Assembly (NCBI GenBank): GCA_005765155.1
Contig: VCCP01000002.1
Coordinates: 868,001-932,000, forward strand
DNA: 64,000 bases
Source: Zelopaecilomyces penicillatus
Lineage: Eukaryota > Ascomycota > Sordariomycetes > Hypocreales > Pseudodiploosporaceae
Reading direction: 5' to 3'
The notes beneath the pieces were generated by a model that did not search any database, was not told where the DNA came from, and saw only the letters and a list, made by a program, of their open reading frames with translations. This document shows positions 34,284-45,324 of the stretch, in pieces. The translations under genes were made by a program, and so were the position numbers. Position 1 is the stretch's first letter, and each line of letters starts with the position of its first letter.

Positions 34284-35727
34284 TTACGTGTTACCACTCA
34301 TCTTCTGGGACGGCTTTTTGCTAAACAACGGTTTGCCGTCTTCGTCAAACTCAGCCCATTGGAAGAACGTACAGCCTTCTTTTCCAATAATATTGCCGGC
34401 ATAGCACATCCAAAAGTATTTTCCGAAATTTTCTTTCTTCCTCTGCACAACCCGAAGCACGCACGGAAAGTCACATTGGCATCTAGGCGTCAGTGACGGG
34501 TGCATCTCCGGCCGGTAGTCCCGGTACGTGATATTGATGCGCCGGTTGCCCGCCAGCGGGTGTGGATCAATAGATGGAGCTGGAGCGATGCAGTGTTTCC
34601 ACTCTTCCTGCATCTCTGCGTGCATAACGAGTAACGAGTTGTGCGGTAGGTGTATTGCAATTTGGCCCTCTGCGTCTGAGTCCTCGGCTGGCCGTCGTGA
34701 GTCGGCCGCGTCTCGGGGGAGGATCCGGCGGACGCGGAACTCACGGGCGACGCCGAGGGAGATGGACCCGATGACGGCGCGGGGCCCCAGGTAGGTGAGT
34801 TGGTCGCTGTGCCAGCCTACGCTCTGCTGTGCTCCATTGTAGCAGTTGACAAAGGCAGCGTTGGGTGCCCAGGGGGTTGGGGATTGGTACTTGAGCTTTC
34901 GACCGCCAGGGTACCGGGTCTTAATGCGGTGCTGCACCTCTGTGTTGACGGCTTCCTGTACGAGAGGTTTCACTTGAGTGAGCATTGGTGTTATGCGCCG
35001 CACGTCCTTTTGGCACAGGAATCAGCCTTGATAATCACGCTTCATTGATAGTAGAAGCAAAATGTAGAGACAGGGACAGAGATAGAAGCATTCGACCAAG
35101 ACTTACAGTCAACATCCCCCCATTGTAGTAATAGTCCGTCTTCTGGGTCTTGATGTCATCATACGTCTCCACATAGAAACTCGACGTATGCGGGCTCGAC
35201 ACCACATTCTCAAACAGCTTAAAAGTAATCTTTTCAAAAGATTCTGCCTCTTTCAGTAGCTCCCTCAGCAGATCATCGGCTTCCTCGACGGGCAAGAAAT
35301 TGTGAATGATAGAACACGGTGTATGCTCGGCAATATCCACCGGGTCATATAGGTGCAGAGTGCTGCCCTTTTTGGATTTTGCTTTCTTCTGGGGCGGCGG
35401 TTGTGATGAGGGATCCCCCGGCGGTGATGCTGTTGTGTACTCTCTTAGGGATTTCTGGAGCCCAATGACGCCGCTGCTGCCGCTACCACTGATGCTGCTA
35501 CTCCTCTTGGCCCCTGAATGTGAACGCGTTTCCTGTAGTGAAGATGTCGCCTGGCTTACAGACCCGTCGTGAGCCAGGAGCACATCAAGAAGGGTTTCTT
35601 GGTCAAGTTGCGGACATAAAGAGCACAGAAGTGCGAGTTTGAGCTCGGTGGACTCTTCACCGTTTGCAGGGTCAGAGGGGGGTCCTGGACTGGACTTTCG
35701 CTTGGGACGTGTCAGGAATGACTTCAT
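34284..35727 (-). CDS. CUE-AlkB dioxygenase-GRF zinc finger protein
   Basis: Two exons, 35727..35107 and 35006..34284, give 447 aa, joined at a GTAAGT donor (phase 0). N-terminal residues ~26-64 (ELKLALLCSLCPQLDQETLLDVLL) look like a CUE ubiquitin-binding helix bundle. The middle (~130-375) is an AlkB-type Fe(II)/2-oxoglutarate dioxygenase: NCYNGAQQSVGWHSD carries His273 and Asp275, WKH gives His345, and RINITYRDYRP gives Arg363 and Arg369 for 2-oxoglutarate binding. The C-terminal ~60 residues (Cys383, 385, 389, 408, 419; YFWMCYAG, CTFFQWAEF) are a GRF zinc finger, a single-strand nucleic acid binding module also found in APE2, NEIL3 and TOP3A. It should be a nuclear direct-reversal DNA alkylation repair enzyme like ALKBH2/3. 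The ATG at 35727 is used because upstream codons in frame are only GTG. Confidence 0.92.
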
Positions 35728-36356
35728 AGCCTCTTTTTTGTCTTTTGATTCAAGATAAAATAAAGGCACCACCTGAGATGAAAGAGTCTGATATTCTGGA
35801 AATGGCTATGTGTAGCAAATGGTCCATCGGGATCCAGTCTAAAGACAAAGATGGCCATCAATCAGTCATTCAGACTGCTGCATCTGTGGTAAAGGGCGTG
35901 TCAAATGGCGAGCCACGAAGATAGCGCGACATCATGTGACTAGAAGCAAGTAAGCAATGATGACCTCTTTAAGAGCATTAATTACCTAGAGACCCTCCAC
36001 ACTGCCCGCCCACGTACAGGGCTTAGGTAGTCCGCGGGGTTATTATGCCGTGGATCAAATGCCATGTCTCCCCCACCTTGCTATCCGGCGGATTCGAGAC
36101 CGAGGCACATGCCAGGTCCAGAAACGAAACCTAGCCAGCCGACATTATCCCAAGTCCTCCAAGCAACCTTTTATCCCCCCTCCTACCATGATGACGATTC
36201 GGCGCGGCTGTGATTGAAACACTCGTCCGCCAAAAGAAACCACGCATTCGAATTCGAAGCTTCCTTTTAGTCTTTTCATTCATAAATAGCGCCTTTGGGG
36301 ATAAACAGAAAGAGCGCCCTTTGCGACGACGCTCCCCTCCCCCATCAACCGCCACC
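35728..36356. promoter_or_regulatory. Divergent promoter between AlkB-type gene and PEX7
   Basis: 629 bases separate two start codons facing apart. No gene seen. Just before the PEX7 ATG the sequence is CCGCCACC, a good fungal start context. Specific binding sites were not identified. Confidence 0.5.
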
Positions 36357-37590
36357 ATGGCTGCGATGCTCGAGTTCCGCACCCAGGGCTTCAATCCTTA
36401 CGCCGTCAAGTACTCGCCGTACCACGACTCGCGCCTTGCGGTTGGCGCAGCTTCCAATTTTGGCATTGTAGGAAATGGTCGTCTCTTTGCGCTGGCCATG
36501 ACGGCGCAGGGCATCCAAGTAGAAAAGGCGTATGTAGTTTCTCTTCCACTTTCTCATATCGGCTTTCTATTATTCTTTTGCCCCCCCCTTCACCGCAACA
36601 CCGCGCACCGTCAATGCTTGGATTTTGCTGACAGGGCGAGAGACCTCTAGGTTCGACACAAACGACGCAATCTATGACTTGGCTTGGTCAGAGATCAACG
36701 AGAACCAAATCATTGTTGCTTGCGGAGATGGCTCCCTCAAGCTCTTTGACCTGGGCGTCAACGAATTCCCAGTCATGATGTTCCACGAGCATAAAAGAGA
36801 AACGTTTGCGGTGGCGTGGAATCCAATCAGCAAAGACACATTCATATCAAGTTCCTGGGACGGAACTGTCAAGATTGTCAGTCCAAACTTCGCACAGAAA
36901 ACTAATTAAGCCCCCATACTGACATGTATATAGTGGTCTCCGACGCGCAACCACTCCCTCAAGACATTGCCCATTGGCAATTGCACCTACAGCGCCGCCT
37001 TCTGCCCCTCTAACCCATCCCTCATCTCCGCCGCTTCGTCCGACTCCCACCTCCGCATCTTTGACCTCCGCATGCCATCATCCGCGAAATACCACCTCGC
37101 CGCCACCGTCCCCGTCCACGCGCCATCCTCTCATCCCGGCCCCAACAACGCCTTGGCTGCCGGCAGCCCCCCCGCCGAGCTGCTCACCCACGACTGGAAC
37201 AAGTACAGGGATACCGTCATCGCCACAGGCGGTGTCGACCGGCTTCTGCGTACCTTTGATATTCGCAACCCCACTGGCGGGCCGCTTTCTGTGATGCAGG
37301 GTCATGAATACGCCGTGCGGCGCCTTGCTTGGAGTCCTCACGCCAGCGATGTCTTGATCAGTGCGAGCTATGACATGACCGTCCGCCTATGGAATGATGG
37401 GTCGTCTCAGCCGCAGGGCCCCGTTCCTACGACCACAGTTGGTGCGCAGATGGGCATTATGAATCGACATACCGAGTTCGTTACTGGTGTGGATTGGTGT
37501 TTGTTTGGTGCTGGTGGTTGGGTAGCTTCAGCAGGCTGGGATGAGAGAGTACTCTTGTGGGATGCCAACATGCTCCTCGCACAGCGGTAA
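36357..37590 (+). CDS. pex7: Peroxin-7, PTS2 import receptor
   Basis: Three exons, 36357..36529, 36651..36876 and 36934..37590, give 351 aa; intron 1 (121 nt) ends in CTCTAG and intron 2 uses a GTCAGT donor. It is a WD40 propeller with repeats ending in DGSLKLFD, DGTVKIW, DSHLRIFD, DRLLRTFD, DMTVRLW and DERVLLW. Pex7-specific blocks include FRTQGFNPYAVKYSPYHDSRLAV at the N-terminus, WSEINENQIIVACGDGSLKLFD and MNRHTEFVTGVDW near the end. Pex7 binds matrix proteins carrying an N-terminal PTS2 (for example thiolase) in the cytosol and brings them, with a Pex20-type coreceptor in fungi, to the peroxisome docking complex. The length is typical for filamentous fungi. The 3' end faces the DEAD-box gene. 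Confidence 0.95.
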
Positions 37591-38121
37591 GAGTATGTAC
37601 TTCAAATGGGATGGGGTTAATAAGCGAGTGATGGCGAGGTAGGTATTGATACCATGGGAGGTTGTGGGACCATACTGGGAACAAACAATTCTTTGGCGAA
37701 TACAGATAAGGCGTTATTTGGGAACCTACAACGTATAGTAAATGAACACATAGAAAGGAGGACAAAGACATCTGAGTTTTATCATACAACCTTTACATTC
37801 ATGCCATTCGGTGAGGAAATAATATCAAAGGGAATATTTATTACATGTTGTAATCCTGAAACCCATCATCAAGGAGAGATGTCCTGTCCCACCCAGCGCC
37901 ATGATTTTCCCCCTTAACCCATGAGCTATTGTACAAAGCTATTTTATCTATCTTCATTTCTTAAAACGTTGCAACATCAAACAACCCGGTATCCTTGATA
38001 ACATTACAACCTAGTCAAACACATTCCAAATAATCTTGAGCCAGCTTGCCGCCCTTGTGTGCAGGATCCCATAAACAAGACCAGCGCATGTCATCAATTC
38101 ATGTTGACGAACCCGTCAGCT
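37591..38121. other. Convergent 3' flanks
   Basis: 531 bases between the 3' ends of PEX7 and the helicase gene. AT-richer than the flanking exons; no gene seen. Confidence 0.5.
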
Positions 38122-40122
38122 TTAGAAGGAAGATCGTCCATATCCACGACTAGAGCCAGCAGAGTCGCGGTGTGCACGACGTCCCATGTCGGTAAAGGGG
38201 TCTGCGGAACGGCGATCATTTGACCGCCTATCAAAGTTGGAGCGGGAGTTGGAGCGACGGAAACCTCCCCGGTCTTCACCCCCGAACCTGCTGTCCCGGC
38301 TGTCCCGACCACCGTCTCTGCCATCTCTGTTTTCCCGCCGGGCATCCTGGATGTTCAAGCCACAGTTGAGCAAGCCTTGGTTGCGAGCCCATCCTGACGA
38401 GACAGGAGGAGGCTCAGTCCAGCCCCAGCCCTTGACAGCCCAGTTGTTGAGATCCTCGACAAGCTCTTCTCGTTGAGAGACCTGGCCACCGAAGAGGGAG
38501 GTATATGCCGAGCCTAGAAGCCTCTTGGGGACGGAGCCGGTAAGATTTGTCACTTCCTGATGGTAGTGAGGAAGCTCCTCGACCTCAATGTCGACGCCGG
38601 GGCTCTCAAGCGTCTTGTTTGGCTGAAGTGGAAGACCTCGCAGAAGCTTTCTGGCGCTAGGAGCAGACATGGGCGGCAACAGCAGCCAGCCCTCACCGTC
38701 CTTGTTCTGCCGTCCTGTACGGCCAAGTCTGTGAATATAGGATTCACGCTCTCTGGGAGCATCAACCTGGATCACATGTGTGACGTTAGGGAAGTCCATG
38801 CCACGAGCAGTGACATCTGAAGAGAACAAAATACCCGAACGTGAGTTTCTGAACATCTCAGCCGCCTTTGTTCGCTGTGCCTGGCTCAGCTGAGAGTTGA
38901 TGGCAAAGGTAGGTATCTTCATGAGATTGTTCTTTCTGCGCTGAAAGCCCATCTCACCTGCAAGCTCAACCATGGCAGTTGTGTTAAAGTAAACAATTGC
39001 CTTAAACTGAGGTTGGCTGCGGTCGCTGGCCAATGCAGTAGCCTCCCGATCAATCAGTTCAAAGAGAGTGGGGAACATATTCGTCCAGCTTGATACGGAC
39101 ACAATGTGTTGGGGGATTTTCTCGTGTGTTAAAGAATCATTCTCAGCGATCGTTTGCACAAACTCAAAGTCGTTGGGGCGGACCATGGAGCGCGCAAGCC
39201 GAATAACGTCATCTGGAATAGTGGCCGAGACCAACATTGTTTGCCTAACCTTCTCCTGAGGGCTAGGCAGACATCTGGTAATTTCTCCCAGTTCCTTCTC
39301 GAAACCAACATCCAGCATTCGGTCAGCCTCGTCCAACACTAGAGCAGCCAGATTGGGTGCTTCAATTCCGCTAGAAGAGTCTTGCAGCAGGTCGTTCAGG
39401 CGACCCGGTGTGGCCACCAAGAGATGGCAGCCCTGTCGCTGTGTTTGCCTCAACATGGAGGCTTTGTGAGTGCCGCCAACGGCCGATTGGACGACCAGAC
39501 CAGTGTGTCTTGTAAGGCGTCGAGCTTCAGCAGCAATTTGCTCAGCAAGCTCTCGAGTAGGGGACAGGATGATGCCGCGAACATCATCAGATCGGGCGGC
39601 ACGTGAAGCTCGTCTTGAAGCCAATGTGGGGTCTTCTGTAATCATGCGCTGTAGCAGTGGCAGAAGGAAAGCGAGTGTCTTGCCGGTACCGGTTTTTGCC
39701 TGAGCGACACTTGTAAAAGTTAGTATGGCACCCAGGTGGGATCAGGGAATCGTGGAAACTCACATATCAGTTCCCTTCAGAGCCGGATTAATAGTCTTGG
39801 CCTGAACTGGCGTCATGTTTTCGTAGCCCATGTCCTTGATGATGGCGTCCAACAAATTGCGATGGACCCCAAGCTTTTCCAGCTCCGCAAACGCTTCCAC
39901 ATTTTCTGATACTGCGTCCGCAGGGCTCTCGACCTTCTCAGCGACCGCTTCACTGCTGTAGGCCCGGAAAGCATGTGCAACACTTCTGAGAGGTAGAGCG
40001 AGACGAGAGGGCACCGCGCCGACTTGTCGGGCAATGGGTAATGCTCGAGACTGGAGCAAAATCGAGGTAGGCGTCGAAACGCTTCCCAGGCGGCTACACC
40101 GCCGAATTCCTTGCCTGAACAT
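38122..40122 (-). CDS. mss116: Mitochondrial DEAD-box RNA helicase, Mss116/CYT-19-like
   Basis: Two exons, 40122..39764 and 39709..38122, give 648 aa. The N-terminus is rich in Arg and Ser with few acidic residues for ~60 aa, a mitochondrial import signal. Helicase motifs: Q motif near MTPVQAKTINPALKG, motif I AQAKTGTGKT (122-131), SPTRELAEQ, TPGR, motif II DEAD (246-249), motif III SAT (281-283), and motif VI HRLGRTGR in the second RecA domain. After the core comes the Mss116-type C-terminal extension, then a basic tail of Arg, Gly, Ser and Asp (like RGG tails). Mss116 and Neurospora CYT-19 unfold misfolded group I and II introns and assist mitochondrial RNA splicing and translation. Resemblance of the tail and signal supports this group over cytosolic Ded1 types. 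The intron (54 nt) sits inside the motif I region. Confidence 0.93.
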
Positions 40123-40801
40123 TACGAAGATGAATTATAAATAAAACAAATACAGCTGACGAAGTAAAGTTGGTGTTGAGGCAGAGGCGGAGGTATGGGG
40201 AGGGGAATCAAAGAGGCGGATGGATAGAAGGGTGGATGGAGAAAATTCAAAGAGATGCAAGCGACGCGCTGGCTGCAATGAGATCGCCACCCAGAATTTT
40301 TTTCCCCTTGCTCCCAAATGCCATAGTACTGTAACAGTACCGGGATTTGAGGACCACCTGGTGCACAAAACTTAGACTGGGTGCCACTATTCCTCTTTCG
40401 GCCAAGCCCCCCTTTAAACGAGCCGCTCAGACCAGTCAGCTAAATTGTTTACAGGATCCAATAGTGAGTGACCTCAAAGCCTTGCAATTCATTGTGTGCT
40501 TTCATGTCAACACGTCATGTGTTGTCCTTGGTGAACACATCATCAGCTCACAGACAGGAATGTCATATAAAAGTTGCAAAAAATGTTCCCCATTCTGAGT
40601 GATTATGCCAATGCCAAAACGCCAGCCGCCGTTCCCAATCATCCCTCATTTGCCGATAATAAATACATGCGTGCTGCTCCTCGACGCAAATGCTATGTGG
40701 TGAAACTCTGTTGTTCTTCATGTTTGGGCTCGGCTATCCCAACTTAAGCCATGGTAACCTATTTTCCCAACCCATATGATGTGGCCACTTCTTTTTTTTA
40801 T
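40123..40801. other. Intergenic between helicase and INCENP
   Basis: About 680 bases upstream of the helicase and downstream of INCENP. No gene seen. The short frames here lack protein-like features. Confidence 0.5.
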
Positions 40802-43800
40802 CTAAATCATGTCTTTACTCATTTCGTAGGACCACCCTCCCTCACGTCTGAGCTTATCACGAGCAGCCATGTCCTTCCTGATGTCATCCTCCGTCAGTCG
40901 ATCTAGGCCACTCCAATTTGCACTGGAGGTCCTTTGGCGGAATTTGGGCCATCTGTCCTTGCTCTTGTTGAACACTTCCTCCATGTTGAGAGGTGCTGGT
41001 GGGCCAAAGATCTGAGTTGGGTCTATTGTCTCCTGGCGCATTAGGGCTCTTCGAAGATCTGGAGAATCTGCCCATGCAGCAACATGCATCCCCTGGCCAT
41101 CCTCGTCGTCCTCATCTTCATCATCCGTCTGAATCTCAGGGAGTTCGATGGAATCACCATTCTGGAAGCGTGGTGAAGATCTTGTTGCGGGTTTCGCACT
41201 CGACTTGGAGCTCGTGTATGCCCCGGGACGAGCTGGCGTCTTAAACGTGGAGCCACCACCCGCATTCGAGCTCGGAGCAAACGGAATGGGTCCCTTGGAA
41301 ATTTGCGCCATATCGAGAGGATGTGCTGCTTTGATATGACTATTATGTTGAGCAGTGACAGTTGCCTTGAACAAATCACGAGTAGCGCTCTGAGGTGCAT
41401 TTGTATATCCGTTTTGGAAAACAGATTTTGCGGGTAAGTCCTACAGCGTCTGTTAGCATTATACTCCCAAAGAAACACAATAAACTACGTCGTGGGTGGG
41501 TACCAACCTTCTTGAAGCCACCTGAGGGCCGTACAGGTGGGCCCTTGATGTTTGGTGGATGATTCATGTCGAGTTCATCGTCAAAATTCTCGCTGGTCCG
41601 ACGTCGCTTAGCATCCTTGGCCTGATATGAGGGGCCTGCCCTGGACTGGGGACGCTGATTTTGGCCATCACCAACCATGTCCGCTCCCAATGTGCGTTTC
41701 GTGCCGGCTTTGGCAGTACTCGACAAAACCACACTCACGGGCCGGCCTGGCTCATCTTGTGAGCGGATTCCCGACATCATGCGAGAGGGTGGACGGTTTG
41801 GCTGGCTATCAGCCTTCTGACTTGACAACGTAGAGACCTGCTTGTACTGGAGAGATGTGGTGTCAGGGGGGCCATTGGGTTGCGATCGCGTAGGAGGGGG
41901 AGGCGCCCTTGTCTGCTTGGCCTTTTCAATGGCCGCTTGTCTCTGTGCGCTCTTCTTCTCCTCAGTCTGGCTTGCAACCTGTTCCCGGTCCTTCTGCTTC
42001 TGTCTTTCCGTCTCTAGGCGACGCTGCTGCTCCTGTTTTCGTTGCTCCTCTTGGGCGATCACACGCTTACGCTCCATATCTGCCTTGGTTTCGCGTCGCC
42101 GTTGCGCCTCGCGCTCCTCAAGTTCTTTCTTCTTCGCGGCCAGTTCCATGGCTTTGGATCGGCCAGCGGAGGCCAAGTTTTTCAGGCTTTGGGCTGAAGG
42201 CTTAGTCTGTAAAGATGCCTTGCTTGAAAGCTGATGCTGAGGTTGAGAATTCGAGGGTACTATCATGTCCTGAGCAGCTGTAGACACCCTAGAAGTAGTG
42301 GTGGCGGTATGGTATTGAGAATGTTGTGATCCAGTGTTCACCCTGATCACCGTAGGGGCCTGTCTAGTTTTGGTTTGTGCCTCCTTCGTCGGCTTCACTG
42401 GTCGCTTGATATCCTTATTCCGAACAATATGACTTGGTCCAGCAGACCGGGACCCAGAGGCGGATGACATGGAAGGTTGAGCATCAATCATGTCAACATC
42501 ATCCTCGCTTTGCCTTGCAGAGACATCTTCAGCGACCTGTGCCTTGCGGGGGCTGCTCCGTGTTGGATGTGGTGTCTCCTGGGGTATTTGACTCTCATCT
42601 TGTCTTTTGGATGCAATCTCTCTCTCCAAGACGGCCATTTTTTCTTGTTCTTTACTGAAGACTCGTGCTTTCTCGCGTTCCTTTTCGCGAGCCCTGTCAA
42701 GTTTGTCCATTTGTTCCGCCATCCGCTTGGCTTCCTTCTCGCGGCGTTTTTCCTCCTTCTCCCGTTCCACCGAGGCCCTTGTGCGGCGTACGCCTGGTTT
42801 CGCAGAGCTAGTCTCTTCCCCATCGTTTTTTAGTTCGAGATTAAGTGATGAAAAGTTGCCTTTAGGAATAATAGACTCTGAAGATCCACCGAGATGGAGA
42901 CCCAATCGTGTTGCAGAAGGGGACAACATTGACTTTCCTTCAGCGCTGATGGCGGCACTACTAGCCAATAGACCTCTTGAACTTTTGAGGATAGATGAGA
43001 GTTTGTTCTTGACCTGCTTCAATGGACTATCTCGGAAGCTTCGCGAGGGAGATTTGGAGGGGGTGGCAGGTCCGTCCATTTCACCCACAGGCTCTAAACC
43101 AGGATTCGGTACGGAAGTGGTCTTCATCAAACGCGGTGCCTCCATACCTGAACTTGAAACAGCACTCGGCATTGTCGAGACAGAAGCCGACTTTGCGTGA
43201 ATTGGTACACTGGGAAATCCGAAATTATTAATAGGTGCCCGATCAAGACGCTTTGGAACAGGCAAGTCAATCTGCCCGATAGTATTTTTGTTGTGAATTC
43301 CCTCCATGACATCAGCCGAGTAGCTTTTTGGAAGTATTGGTCGTGGATCGGTATTTTCTCCTGTCGCTGTAGGTGGTTCAATCCATTCGTCTTCATCGTC
43401 CTCATCGTCCTCATCATCATCCTCTTGAGGGAAGGCCCCTGGCGTCGTCTTTATTGGGCTCTTCTTAGGGGATATCCGCTTTGGGGTGACGGCAGGGTCC
43501 ACAATGTCTGTAGTTTGCTGGACTGTGAAGTGACCAGATGTCGCCTTGGACGACCCATTACTGGCCTGGGACTTGCCTAACATGCTGATCTGATCGTGAA
43601 GCCTCTGCGTATAAGTCTTAGTATGGGATTGCGCAACCTTTGCCGACTCGGGGCTTTCGTGATCCAAAATATCCCCATCAACATCCATCGCATCTTGGTT
43701 ATCATCATAAACCATGTCATATTTTCCAGCATTCCCAGTACTCTTCCCATCAGCTGCTCGATGATAATAACTCGTCCTATTGTTGCCATTGTCTAGATGG

Positions 43801-44858
43801 CTTGTCCGGGAAATTCGACCGCCAAGGCTTTTCCCTGCAGTGAGAGGTTCTCTTGCGGGAAGAGAAGCAAAATTAAGACTGCTCTTCCGAACCAGTGGTC
43901 GGATTGGGCTTGATGCTTCGGATGGAGATCGAACATCGTCTGAGTTCTCATCTGGCTGCGCCTCGAGCACGGGCGACTTGGGAGACGAGTTTGTTGGGAG
44001 AGTATCTGGGCGTTCAGACACGTGGTTTTCTGCATTTTCAGGCAGCAAATGCTCCTCGGACTGTGCTTCAAAGGCGTTTTTCACAGTTTCGTCCATCAAA
44101 ATACGCGTCGTCTGGTTTTCTCGTGCCGTCTGAAATGTCTTTTCGGGAGAGTCCAGAATAGCAGTCCGCGATAGACTTTGCCTCAAGGGAACAGTCGTCG
44201 TCGTTGATGATAGACTAGCCTGAGCTAAGCTGTGGGATTCAATTCTTTCCGCATTCAAAACCTCGTCTGCCAGGTTGATTTCTTGACTTCCATAATATCC
44301 AGAGTCCTGAACTGGAACAACTGGTTTTGGTGAGGGTACATTTCGCTTTGGTGACGGCGATTTCGCAAACAGCAGGTTGGCTTTTGACATCTGTGTTTGA
44401 GGTAATGGAGACTTCATCCGACTAAGCTGGTTTGAGGCTAGATTTGTAGAACCATTCGGTGTTGCAGCAAACACATCGGAGAGGGGCTGCATCAAGTTAA
44501 TAGAGGCTTCAAAACAAGAGCAGTGGCTATGTCTCACCATTCGCGCTTCTCCTGGTATTGCCTTGCGAATTGTTCGGGGGGTCTTGCCGCGCAGTTTCCC
44601 TGGAGTCTTGAAAGTCTCTGCGATATTGCTAAAATACCATCAGCAAAGAGAGGCGTGGATGCAGGAAGTAAAAAACGCGTACACTTCATTCTCGTCAAAG
44701 ATACCAGCCATGTGTTCGTTGAGCCATTCCATCTCATTACGAGCGGAATATGAGAACTCCTCCACCTCCAACTGGGCGATCTGAAGGGCAGATGCCCTCT
44801 CTTCAGAAATCCATGCCGCAGACCCGACCTGCAGGCGCGGAGCTCGCTTCGCCACCAT
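40802..44858 (-). CDS. Inner centromere protein (INCENP/Sli15/Pic1)
   Basis: Four exons on the minus strand, 44858..44683, 44628..44538, 44486..41508 and 41440..40802, give 1294 aa. The N-terminal helix region (WISEERASALQIAQLEVEEFSYSARNEMEWLNEHM) would bind survivin/Bir1 and borealin-type partners. Exon 2 encodes TFKTPGKLRGKTPRTIRKA, a conserved basic TP-rich motif. The centre is disordered, with many Ser-Pro and Thr-Pro sites (CDK-like) and an acidic patch near 455. Residues ~660-715 and ~870-950 are dense Glu/Lys/Arg helices, the single alpha-helix/coiled-coil part. The C-terminal IN-box (~1203-1275: AAWADSPDLRRALMRQETIDPTQIFG, then RTSSANWSGLDRLTEDD) binds and activates Aurora kinase. It scaffolds the chromosomal passenger complex at centromeres and the spindle midzone. 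The third donor (GTTGGT) is weak but frame-correct. Confidence 0.93.
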
Positions 44859-45324
44859 GGCGGTTCTCCTGGTCCTTGCTGAAGGCGAACGCGCCGTATT
44901 ATAAGAGATTCGAGAGAATTATCGCGAACCGAATGATCGTCCTATTATATCATTGGGGGTATGTGCAGGATGTATAGTTAAAAGAGCAGTGGAATCTAAA
45001 ATCGAAAGTCGCTGGCTGAGTTGGAGAGATGTAGGCAGGTAGGCAGTTCAGCATTCCATGTCGCATTGTTTTGATGGACTCCCGATTTGGTTAGCGGCTC
45101 TTCAAAGCTAGCCTAGTTAGACCTAATGTCGCGTTTTGCTGAGAGCTGCACAGCGCCATGTCGTAACGACAGCCCCTCACGTGCCGATAAAGGCTTATCA
45201 GACATTAAACACGGGGTTGTTTACTTGAGGTGTATCGCGTCGCCAGGTGGGCTTGCATGTGTGAGATTATGTGCGTAGGGGAATCCACCAACAGTCTCAT
45301 TGCCGACGCACTCGTACCGCCATA
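44859..45324. promoter_or_regulatory. Shared INCENP-SMC2 promoter with ACGCG motifs
   Basis: 466 bases between two start codons that point apart. It holds ACGCG at 44889-44893 and, on the other strand, at 45130-45134 and 45236-45240, plus TCGCGA at 44922-44927. ACGCG is the core of the MCB element bound by MBF (Mbp1/Swi6 type) at G1/S in yeasts. Both genes act in mitosis, so joint cell-cycle control is a reasonable inference. Confidence 0.6.
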
